From positions 1,364,001-1,428,000 of the forward strand of contig CM074140.1 in the NCBI GenBank assembly GCA_037178625.1: a stretch of 64,000 bases of DNA. Reading direction: 5' to 3'. The notes below the pieces were generated by a model that saw only the letters and a program-made list of their open reading frames with translations, ran no database searches and was not told where the DNA came from. Positions 11,958-20,869 of the stretch are shown piece after piece. The DNA is from Skeletonema tropicum. Its lineage: Eukaryota; Bacillariophyta; Thalassiosirophyceae; Thalassiosirales; Thalassiosiraceae. How positions within the stretch are numbered: the stretch's first letter is position 1; every line of letters starts with the position of its first letter. The position numbers and the translations under genes are program-made.

Positions 11958-12906
11958 TTAGAACATACAAGGGAAACAGAAGGGAATGCGGCAACAGGGG
12001 ACTTTCTTCAATTTCGGCTCCGTTGCCAATGTAGGAGCATCGCGCATGGTCAATACCACGTTCTCATAATCTGGCACGAAATAGTTGTCCAACAAATGTT
12101 GAATTGGAGGTGGGATTGAGGCACAGAAGCCTTGGTAGAACTCGTCAGTAGTCCTGTATAATTGACATGGCAGAGAAAAAGATTGTGTGAGGAGAGTGAA
12201 GCATTACAACTCTCAAAGCAATCATGTTCAAACTACAAACTACTCACCATTCCTGCAAGCTTTGGAGAACTGCAGGCAAGAACTTTTTCGCCATTGCCAA
12301 GCCACCACCCTGGACGATTTGATCAACAATCTTCTTCTCCTCTTCTTGAGTGAAATTCTCCCTCAATAGAGCCGGCACAGTCTCTTCCTCCTCCTTCAAA
12401 TGAGCCTTCATATCAGCTACAAACTTGGGCACCTTCTCCTTGAGGGTAGCAACATGTGCAGTGCATCCCTTCCCTCCCTTCTTGATAATCTCCTCACAGC
12501 ACTTCTTAATCTCACCCATGATAGACATCAACTCTACATGACTCTTGCCAAACTCCTTCTCGGGAATAGTTGTCTTGGTCATCATCCACGGGAAGTAGAT
12601 CTTTTCCTCGTCATCATGATGTTCGTGCACAGCCACGTAGAAGTACTCGCTGTACCACTTGGAAAAGAGAGTCAGCTTCCAAGCCTCCTTGTCCTCGGGA
12701 GTATCCGAGATGGCGTTGACTGATTGGAGCATCATTGCCATTTGACGGCGGATTGCCTCGTGAGGAATGAGGAGACCGGCATCTGCCCAGTCGACGGGAG
12801 GATTTTCTTCGGTGAACACTTCGGAGGTGAGTTTAGAGGGAACAAAGAGGGAGGTTGGATTCATTTTTACTGAGGATAGCTTAGATGATTGTGGTTGTTC
12901 TTCCAT
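11958..12906 (-). CDS. Hemerythrin (HHE)-domain protein, 2 exons
   Basis: Exons 12906-12248 and 12153-11958, with a 94-bp intron (GTGAGT donor) joined in phase 2, giving 284 residues. The core has the hemerythrin cation-binding pattern: HEHHDDEE followed by YFPW, then a His in KSHVELM and a His in KAHLKEEEE, consistent with a four-helix di-iron site. Exon 2 continues with TTDEFYQGFCASIPPP and ends in a Cys-rich tail (CCRIPFCFPCMF). Without the splice the first exon would stop just after the HHE domain. Members of this family bind oxygen or sense iron or redox state; the exact role here is unknown. No signal peptide is visible, so it is probably cytosolic. Confidence 0.82.
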
Positions 12907-13123
12907 GATTGAGATGATGATTAAGTTTCGAATTTGGAAATATGGTACATACTTACGAGATGGTATCTACATACCTACTCTTATATATATGTTGTCACCA
13001 CTACCACTCAGGACGTTCTTCTCCTTAATACCGGGACTTGGATCGTCTCGGGTTAAAGTACTAATTCCTATTGTTGATATTCAACTGAGGATATTTCGTA
13101 AGAACCGGTTCTTGAAGCGAATA

Positions 13124-13455
13124 CTCCCTCTGTCCCAAAAAAAATGAGCTATTTGAAGTTAATCGTAGTCCCACAAAAAACTAGCTCTTTGGCGTACTTA
13201 TTCCTACGTCAGGTCCTACACAAGTGTCCGAGAGGCCTCTTCAGTTTCACATTAGGGTTAGATTTTAAGGATATTTTAACGCCTTTTGTCACAATATGAT
13301 AAAAAATACTTGCTTAACAACCTCCAACCTCCATATAATTGTAACCGGCGTGAAATAAGCTTTCCAACGATGTGCAATAGCAATTTTTTGGACGAAAATT
13401 GACCAAATTTTAACTATTTTAAATCAAAAAGCTCATTTTTGTGGGACAGAGGGAG
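13124..13455. mobile_element. Stowaway-like MITE (Tc1/mariner type) with TA target duplication
   Basis: The element is 332 bp, flanked by TA on both sides (13122-13123 and 13456-13457). The terminal inverted repeats are about 26 bp, start CTCCCTCTGTCCC and end in ATGAGCT, and differ mainly by a 1-bp length change in the A run. The interior is AT-rich and has no coding capacity. The terminal sequence closely resembles the plant Stowaway consensus CTCCCTCCGT. It lies between the hemerythrin and VHL-oxygenase genes. The rest of the gap (12907-13123 and 13456-13879) shows no supportable gene. Confidence 0.85.
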
Positions 13456-13879
13456 TATACAATACTTATCTTTCACCAGCAAGAGGGAAGAGGAAGAGGG
13501 AACAAGCCACCTGTTTCAGCAGCCAGCTCTTAGAGGACCTGTCTCCTTCAGAACAGTTGTATATGTACATCATAGTGTGCCACAGACGAAACAGCTGTTC
13601 ATTGTGTACAATACACAGATATAGACGTCTCGCGAAACCTTTGGAGATATCGTGTAGATGTAAGATGTCCATTTCTTCTTTGCATTGAGTCGCAGGTTCA
13701 CAATGGTACATGGTTGTGTCGTGATGGCTGCGCTGATGGTGTTGTGGAATCAAACGTCCGCAGCCTTTATTCATTACTCCATACAGTGTTACTTACTGTA
13801 TTTCTACGATGAGTTTCTCTGGAGTCATTTCAATGTAACATTATTGATATTACTTTTGCGACTTGTTCTAATGGTAACA

Positions 13880-15707
13880 TTACAATTCGTCATAACCGTT
13901 CTTTTCGTCTTCTTCCTCCTCTTCCTCCTCGTCCCCAGATGAAGAAGAGTAATCCTCCTCATCATCATCTTCCTCGTATGTTTCTTCATCATCTGTTTCT
14001 TCCGTATCTTCAACAGCTTCGTCGATTGGCCCCACACTTTTCCACCATTGAAACATGTCTTCTGCGCTTGTTGCCGTGAACATTGATGGACTCAAATGTG
14101 GCCCAATCGCACTATTTTCACATTGCACTGCTCCCTTGGAATACTCATCGAGCTTTCCAACCAAGTTGCATTCTCCAACATCTATCAGGGGCTCGGGGGT
14201 ACCTTCAGGGTTATCACGTCGAAACCAATCTGGATCGTTCAGCGGACGGTAGTGAGTAAACAAGTTGATATATTGTCCACTCTGAAGGGGCGTGTTGCGT
14301 CCGTGAAGTGCCTTGGCACTCTCGTAATAAACGATATCACCCGGTTCCATTACAACCTCATGCAGTCGATCAGCATGGTCATGTACCTCGATTGTCCACG
14401 GTTTTGACACGTTTTGCTGAGCAATATTCACAATCAAGCTTGCAGCGTGAGTTGACTCGCGATCGACATGAGATAGCAACCGCGCTCCTTTTGTATATTC
14501 TCTCATCCCATACATATCAGTCGTTTCAAGTTCGACACCCGTCCATGCTTCTACCATCTCTCTTAGACGACGTTGCCATCGCTTCTTTAGGTGCCATGGG
14601 ATTTGAATGAAATTCACGTCAGTCTCCCAATAATTAACGAAGACTCCTTTGTGTCGACCCCATTCCTCGTGGACTAAATGTGGAACATCACGATTGTTGT
14701 ACCAATATGCACCAAGACTGGCATACAAATCATCAGGCAACCTTCCTTTATCAAATGCCAATGGACTAAATGTTCTCTTCACAACCTCGTGCCTCCTCCA
14801 TTCATTCTGCAAAGTTTGATGCACTTGTTGTTCCACTTCCTCTACACGCACATTGGGGAATTCATAGTTTTTGTAGCCAATGATACCATGGTTGGGGATA
14901 GTAAATGAGAACAAGAACTCATTTTGCAATGGATCTTCATTTGGTACAGAGTCATAAAATTCGAATTTGTGTCCAATAAATGTATCAATGAAGGAAGTTT
15001 TGCGTTCTCCGATCCCGATCTCTTGATTATACACATGTTTCCCTCTATGATTGATCCAGTACATTTTAATTGGATTATCATGGTAGTTGACAAAGCCATA
15101 TTCGACCTAGCAAAGAGGAGTAGGTATGCAACAGTTAGTGAGCTATCATCAGCGGGCAACCTCTCACTTGGTTATATGTATCGCTCACCTTTGCGCACGA
15201 ATCACTCATGAAAAAATTTTGTAGATTGGTTTCATCAACTCGCTCACCATCGCCATCCTGATCCACTTTTCCTTCCACAAAGTAGCGATGTGGGAGAGGA
15301 CGTGCCACAACCTCGCGTAGCGTGCCCTTCTCAAGACACACAGCTAGACAGTCGGTGTTGAAGTCCGTAACTTCCTCACCAGAATAATCCGCATATTCTC
15401 CGTAATGACCAAAAACTGATTCAAACGCTTCTCCCTCTAGACCAATCCATCTATGACCATGAACGCCGTCTTTGAAGTCGACAGCACCTTTCAATAGGGA
15501 GCCACAGCTACCAGCCGGAACGGCCAAGATATGAGTCGACAAATGATCATTCTTGTCGAAGGGTAGATCTGATAGACTTCTGGCGCTTGCAATTCCTCCA
15601 TCAGTTGCAAGGGTGATTTCCGCCGTACTGGAGGAGAGGGCGATGGAGTAGATTATCGCGAACAACGTCCCTGCGAGCATGGTCAGTAGCAGCAGCAAAT
15701 ATATCAT
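13880..15707 (-). CDS. VHL beta-domain fused to 2-oxoglutarate/Fe(II) oxygenase (prolyl-hydroxylase-like), ER-directed, 2 exons
   Basis: Exons 15707-15189 and 15106-13880, with an 82-bp intron in phase 0, giving 581 residues. The N-terminus is a signal peptide or anchor (residues 1-27, Leu-rich). Residues about 174-226 resemble the VHL beta domain: VEYGFVNYHDNPIKMYWI, then a Gly-Glu turn and TFIGHKFEFYD, like TFxGHxWxFRD of pVHL. The C-terminal half is a double-stranded beta-helix oxygenase with His386-x-Asp388 (LLSHVD) and His441 (ALHGRN) as likely iron ligands, plus a Tyr/Thr-rich 2-oxoglutarate pocket (YINLFTHYRP). The tail is strongly acidic and ends YDEL, similar to ER-retrieval signals. 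A role in hydroxylating secretory-pathway proteins is inferred. The VHL assignment rests on pattern similarity and needs a profile search; the oxygenase is firm. Confidence 0.8.
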
Positions 15708-15994
15708 TTATTTATGTTGCATTGGATTGATTTTTTGTCGTCTTCCCATCAACGAATCCGAAATCCGAAATCGAAGCCCAAACCCGAAGCCCAATGAATC
15801 CGGCCGGGCTGATCTGAGCCCTGGCGTATGTAAGTTCTCAAGATACCATCATTTAACATAGCACTACATATGTGTACCTATGTCGCCAATCTAACTGGGA
15901 GCTAAAATAGAAGGGACCAAAGATTGATCTTCAACTAAGTGCGTGTTGTTGTTACTGCGTACTTTTGTCGCCGCCTATCCACACCAAAACAACC

Positions 15995-16717
15995 ATGAAG
16001 ACCGCCATCATCGCCACCCTCGTCGGCTCTGCCGCTGCCTTTGCTCCTGCCCCTGTCGCCAGGGTGGAATCCTCCCTTAGCTATGCCAGCGAGCTTGACT
16101 CCATGCCTGGTGTTAGTAATGAGGTTGGCGGAAAAGTGGTACGTGTGTTGTGGTCGATTTTATAGATGAAATGGAGTTGCTTTGGTGTGCATTTGTTTGT
16201 TAGGTCGCTCTTTCACTTTATTCAATGATCGTACTGACTTACATGTTGTGAACTTATTGCGCTTTTTATTGTGCAGTGGGACCCTCTAGGCCTCAGTGAC
16301 TACGTCCCAACCGACTGGGCCCGCAGAGCCGAACTCTCCAATGGCCGTTCGGCCATGCTCGCCACCGTTGGATATTTCTTCCCAACCGTCTTCGGAACCT
16401 TCGATTCCTCAGATGTTACCACCACTGATCCTATTGATGCCATTCTTCAGGCTGATCCTCAATGGTGGGCTCAATTTGTCGTTCTTTGCGGTGTCTTCGA
16501 AACTTGGAAGTACAAGCAAGAAATGGCTGGAAAGTCCTTCCTTGGAGGAGCTGAGCCTGCTGTTGACTACCTCAAGCTTTGGCCAGAGGACCCCGCTAAG
16601 CAAGAGGAGCTTAAGTTGAAGGAACTTAAGAATGCTCGTCTTGCCATGATTGGTATTGCTGGACTTGTTTCTAACCACCTTCTTCCTGGATCATGCCCTG
16701 TGCCACCTGGATTCTAA
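15995..16717 (+). CDS. Fucoxanthin-chlorophyll a/c-binding antenna protein (LHC family), 2 exons
   Basis: Exons 15995-16138 and 16277-16717, with a 138-bp intron in phase 0, giving 194 residues. The N-terminus is a signal peptide followed by AFAP, the diatom motif for import into the complex plastid, so cleavage is expected before that Phe. Helix 1 carries RRAELSNGRSAMLATVGYFFP and helix 3 carries LKELKNARLAMIGIAG, the Glu/Arg pairs and Asn/His ligands that bind chlorophyll in this superfamily. WDPLGLSD precedes helix 1. The protein would sit in the thylakoid membrane as a light-harvesting subunit. Subfamily (Lhcf, Lhcr or other) cannot be settled by eye. The start is the ATG directly before the signal peptide; the frame is open further upstream but without a better start. 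Confidence 0.92.
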
Positions 16718-17242
16718 GTTCTTAATCGGGCGTTGAGTGTGTGCAATGGAAATTATTAGACGCGACAAACAAAACAAGCAGCCAGTGGCTAAAATATAAT
16801 TGCTTTCGGTATGCGACCAAAAGGGACGACATTGGGTAGTCGACAACGTGAAGCACTTATTTTGATTATGAACTTCGACTTATAGAGTCAGTTTGACACG
16901 TTGACAAAAGACGCTACGTTCCAAAACCTGGCCTCTTTCATCTCATATAAACCATTATTTGAGGTTGGGTCTAAATTCTATTAATTACCCGACATAGTGC
17001 TGATTTTTGTCCTTTGCTTTCCTACTTGGGTTGTTTGTTCTTCCTGTTTGTTGGCGGTTCCTTTCGCGTCTCGCTCAGCGAGCCCAATCTTTGTTCTGCG
17101 TTGGCGCTCATTGTATCGAACTTTGGTAGAGGCGCGAACAATTCTCACGACTCAATCATAGCACGAACCATCTCACCTGCGCCTCACCAGCAACAAGATA
17201 TGATCATACAGCGAACAGATTAGAGTTTCCACTTTGCCGTAA
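16718..17242. other. Intergenic, no gene seen
   Basis: A 525-bp stretch between the antenna gene and the nuclease-like gene. It should hold the antenna 3' UTR and the next promoter. A 69-codon ORF at 17014-17223 has no recognisable features. Confidence 0.5.
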
Positions 17243-17782
17243 ATGATTAGAAGCCAAATTCTTAAAGCCACACAACGATTGAATAGAGGGGCAGCTCCAA
17301 GGCTCCCTGCACAGTCTGCTCTATGGGACAGACAAGAGTTGCTAAAACAAGATAAAAAGGCCCGAGAGAGGGCACAGCATTTCTTCAGTCTTGGAGTACC
17401 TAACAAAGCCGAATGCAAGCTGCTTGCGACCTTGTTGAAGAAACACCACACTGAGCTCGAATCATTCCCATACTTATTCTTGTATGAATGGACTCCCAGT
17501 CATAGGGTGGGACGAGGTGATGCAGTCTTTGCTAATGGTCAGGGTGGACTTGTCGTCGTAGAAGCCAAGGCTAAATATGCTACAAGGCATGTTACAAAGC
17601 AAAGTTTATTTTACAGGAAATGTCTATTGAAAGAATACCCGCAATCATCTGTTTCCGCAGCAATCTTGACCAATCGGGGCTTTGCATGGACTAAAAAAGA
17701 GAAAGAGCATGGAGCAAATCCAGAAAAGACGTCTTGTTCACTTCTTCTTGGCTGGGAGCACAGCTTAGCACCGCATCAATGA
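17243..17782 (+). CDS. PD-(D/E)XK nuclease-fold-like protein
   Basis: A single exon of 179 residues. The N-terminus is basic and poor in acids (about 25 residues), compatible with organelle targeting. The central part reads GRGDAVFANGQGGLVVVEAKAK: an Asp in a Gly-rich turn, then a beta strand ending in Glu-Ala-Lys, the D...ExK layout of the PD-(D/E)XK metal site. It is followed by a helix with Gln and Tyr (TKQSLFYRKCLLKEYP) and a strand AAILTNRG, as in small plant proteins of the same layout that carry GKGDLVF and VVEVK. Residues up to about 80 are helical and basic. A nuclease function is possible but unproven. The start ATG fits the 5' context. It is not an orphan of a neighbouring gene. 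Confidence 0.6.
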   Translation: MIRSQILKATQRLNRGAAPRLPAQSALWDRQELLKQDKKARERAQHFFSLGVPNKAECKLLATLLKKHHTELESFPYLFLYEWTPSHRVGRGDAVFANGQGGLVVVEAKAKYATRHVTKQSLFYRKCLLKEYPQSSVSAAILTNRGFAWTKKEKEHGANPEKTSCSLLLGWEHSLAPHQ

Positions 17783-18095
17783 ATAGCCAATTTGCAAAGG
17801 CAACACACATGCATTAACACGAAAGTTTTAACTTAACTCCGCCATATACAACATCCATGCAGTGCTTCATTCCCTCGGGATACCTCTGCCTACATGCCTT
17901 TCCGCCAGCCGTGCTCTCTCTCTTCTTCTTCTTCTTCCTTCCTTCCTCCTTCCTTCCTTCTCTCTGGCGGCGTGCAGACCACCACCAAGAACAAAGAACA
18001 AAAAATCGAAGTGCACCATGAAGACAATGGCGCTGATACCCATCAAAGATTCGTGCTAGCTTGACGATCTGTTACATAACACAAACATCATACAA
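17783..18095. promoter_or_regulatory. Intergenic with polypyrimidine tract upstream of MPP10
   Basis: A 313-bp gap. On the plus strand, 17914-17966 is an almost pure C/T stretch (TCTTCTTCTT and CCTTCCTTCC motifs) about 130 bp before the MPP10 ATG. It could be a promoter or 5' UTR element of this ribosome-biogenesis gene; this is inference. Confidence 0.4.
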
Positions 18096-20783
18096 ATGCC
18101 GAGAAGAACAAGGAGGAGCCAGGCAGCAGCTGCTGGTATTGCTGATGATGTCGAAAAGCCTCTTCCTTCCGATAATGCCTCAGACAACGAAAGTGATGCC
18201 TCAAATAATGATGCCGAAGATGCCAACAACCCCACCTCCACTTCCGAAAAGGTGTGGAACAACACACAATCTGCCCTATCTAATCACTTATTACCTCTAG
18301 TATCCAAGCCAGAAGAATTACTCACATCCTTACTAAACAAGGATGGCGCTACGAATGCGAGGGTGGACTTGGTGACAATCTCACAGCACTTGTTTCGATA
18401 CATTGAGCATTTGGCACATGCAGAAGAAGAGTTGAAAGCTATTCAGAAAGATCAAAAGCTGAGGGAAATTGATCCTGCGTACGCCGAGAAAGAGGAGGAA
18501 AAAGTGTCAGATGATGATGATATCGAACCATGCACATTGTCTGGATTGGCTTCTCTTTACGTTGGTGATGAGGATGACATGTTCAAGACTGGTGATGATG
18601 CTGGGTTGGTAGATGCAGAAACTATCTGGGGTCAGGTAGATTTACAAAACACGGCTCTCATGTCACGGTTGAAGAAGAATCTGAAGAAACTTGTCAAACG
18701 ATCCAGCAATGATGAGAAAAAGTATGGTTCGGATGATTTGATTCGGTTGTTGGAGGTGGGTGCAATGGATAGTGATGAGGATGGTGACAGTATGGCCAGT
18801 GGAAGTGGAGGTGAGGATGATATTGATGAAGGAAGTGCAGCCTCAAACTTTGGTGATGATTATGATGGCGAAGGTGCCGAAGACCAAGGTGTAGATTCAG
18901 ATGAGGACAGTGATGCAAGACGTATTCGAGAGCGTATGGAGAGGGCAATGGAAGATATGAGTGAGGATGATGACGATGATGATGCCGAACAAAAAAATGC
19001 CATCGATTACAAGCAACAAAAACTTGCCGCAATAAGGGCCAAGGCAGCAGCAGAAGAAGAGGCAATAGACCCTACACGTGAGGAAATGCGTGATGGTTTC
19101 TTTGATTTGCATGAGATGGAAGCATTTGCCGACGAAGAAGAGGAGTTTTTGCCAGATGTTGCCTATGGGCAGGAGTTGCCGGAAGACGACAACAATGAAA
19201 AAGTGCTGCCTCATGTGAGAGATAGAGCAGGCAAAGAATCGGATGATGATAACGAAGGCTTTGATGATGAATTTGAAGATGAAGACGATGATCTTACGAA
19301 GCGATATGAACCCAACTCAGTCCGTCGTAGGAAATATCGTGCCGATGAGGAGGTAGATGTTTTGTATCAGTTGTATGATGATGACGATGGTAACAATAGC
19401 GATGGCGAAGATCCCGAAGAGATGACCGCAGCTGACTTCTTTGGAAAGCCAGATACAAAACTAATCAAGAGGTACAAGGAACAACAAAAGAAAGCTGGCA
19501 GCAGCAAGGGTAAGAGCAGCAAGAGCAAGCCAAACGACATGAAATTTGACGAGGAAGATTCTTGGAATGACATCGATTTTACAGAAGATGGGTTGGATTG
19601 GAAGGATGGTGGTGAAGAAGACGAGATGGAAAATGACGGTGATGATGCCGAAGAGGAAGCTTCTGATGATGACGATGGAGAAGATTCCGAGGGTGACATG
19701 GAAGAGGAGGAAGAAGATGATGAGCAAAACATTAAGCTATCTTCTCATGATATCAAATCAAAGAAGCTCGAGGAGCAAACTCTTCGTCTTGAAGAAGAAA
19801 TGATGGCTGAGAAGCCATGGAGAATGCTAGGAGAAGCGAAAGGCACCAATCGCCCCTCCGACTCTTTGCTTGATTCTACTCCTGAATTCGAGGTTGCATT
19901 CAAGCCTCCACCTATCATTACAGCTGGGCACACAGCTGACATTGAGGAGATAATAAAAAAGAGAATCATTGAAGAAGATTGGGACGACGTTGTTCCTCGC
20001 GAGTTGCCCGATATCGGAGCCAGCAAACGAGGCGGAGATGCACCCGAAGTCAGTCAGGAAAAATCCAAGCTTGGATTGGGTGAATTGTATGAGCGTGAAT
20101 ATCTTAAGAAGTCGACAGGCTTTGACCGTGACGCTCACGAGAAGGAAACTGAGGAAGACGCAGCTAAGGAGGAGATGAAGAAATTGTTCGCCGACTTGTG
20201 TTCTCATCTGGACGCATTGTCCAATTACCACTTTGCTCCCCGTCCTGTTGCCGATGAGGCCGATGTACAGAATCGTGAGGATGTACCTGCGATCGCTATG
20301 GAAGAGGTTCTACCGTTGCACATGAGCAAGAGCAGAGGAGTGGCACCAGAAGAAGTGTATGGTGCTGGAAAGGGACGTGCAAGCGTACTTAAGGGAGAAT
20401 CAGAGATGGATCAGACAGAAAGGAAGCGTCTTCGCAATGCCAAGAAATCATCCCGACGCAAGGCTAGGAAGCAGAAGGAAGCTGATGAGAAACTCATCTC
20501 GAAACTGCAGCCAGGCCTTGGCCTCAATAACCCATACGAGAAACGTAAATTACGTGAAGAATTACAGATGGCACGTGCTTCTGGAAAGGTTATTGTGGCC
20601 AAGGATAACCAAGGTTGGCAAGACGAGGCGGCCACCGGGAAGGAATATCAAACTAGTGCCAAGTTCTTCCAGAAGATGCAAGAGAATGTTGAGAGCATGG
20701 TGCAGGGGGGTGGTGGAGATGGACGAGCCAAGAAGAGGGCCAAGACACAGGAAGGTCGAGGATCTAGTTCTTATAAGTTGTAA
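18096..20783 (+). CDS. MPP10: U3 snoRNP component MPP10
   Basis: A single exon of 895 residues. MPP10 is a scaffold of the U3 small nucleolar RNP (with IMP3 and IMP4) needed for 18S rRNA processing in the nucleolus. The sequence shows long Asp/Glu-rich tracts (about 150-560), the conserved block TAADFFGKP, KKLEEQTLRLEEEMMAEKPWRMLGEA written as short motifs EEQTLRLEEEMM and KPWRMLGE, then FEVAFKPPP, IEEIIKKRI, LGELYEREYLKK and LFADLCSHLDALSNYHFAPRP, all hallmarks of the C-terminal half of the family. The basic C-terminus carries a nuclear signal (RRKARKQK). The length is somewhat above the yeast protein. Its 3' end faces the CSN2 stop codon 87 bp away. Confidence 0.93.
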   Translation: MPRRTRRSQAAAAGIADDVEKPLPSDNASDNESDASNNDAEDANNPTSTSEKVWNNTQSALSNHLLPLVSKPEELLTSLLNKDGATNARVDLVTISQHLFRYIEHLAHAEEELKAIQKDQKLREIDPAYAEKEEEKVSDDDDIEPCTLSGLASLYVGDEDDMFKTGDDAGLVDAETIWGQVDLQNTALMSRLKKNLKKLVKRSSNDEKKYGSDDLIRLLEVGAMDSDEDGDSMASGSGGEDDIDEGSAASNFGDDYDGEGAEDQGVDSDEDSDARRIRERMERAMEDMSEDDDDDDAEQKNAIDYKQQKLAAIRAKAAAEEEAIDPTREEMRDGFFDLHEMEAFADEEEEFLPDVAYGQELPEDDNNEKVLPHVRDRAGKESDDDNEGFDDEFEDEDDDLTKRYEPNSVRRRKYRADEEVDVLYQLYDDDDGNNSDGEDPEEMTAADFFGKPDTKLIKRYKEQQKKAGSSKGKSSKSKPNDMKFDEEDSWNDIDFTEDGLDWKDGGEEDEMENDGDDAEEEASDDDDGEDSEGDMEEEEEDDEQNIKLSSHDIKSKKLEEQTLRLEEEMMAEKPWRMLGEAKGTNRPSDSLLDSTPEFEVAFKPPPIITAGHTADIEEIIKKRIIEEDWDDVVPRELPDIGASKRGGDAPEVSQEKSKLGLGELYEREYLKKSTGFDRDAHEKETEEDAAKEEMKKLFADLCSHLDALSNYHFAPRPVADEADVQNREDVPAIAMEEVLPLHMSKSRGVAPEEVYGAGKGRASVLKGESEMDQTERKRLRNAKKSSRRKARKQKEADEKLISKLQPGLGLNNPYEKRKLREELQMARASGKVIVAKDNQGWQDEAATGKEYQTSAKFFQKMQENVESMVQGGGGDGRAKKRAKTQEGRGSSSYKL

Positions 20784-20869
20784 GGGACACAATAACAATT
20801 TTGAGTTGATCAAAATAATTGGTATTGGTTATGAATATTTTTATCGTTGTTGTAATGATGATGTAGACA

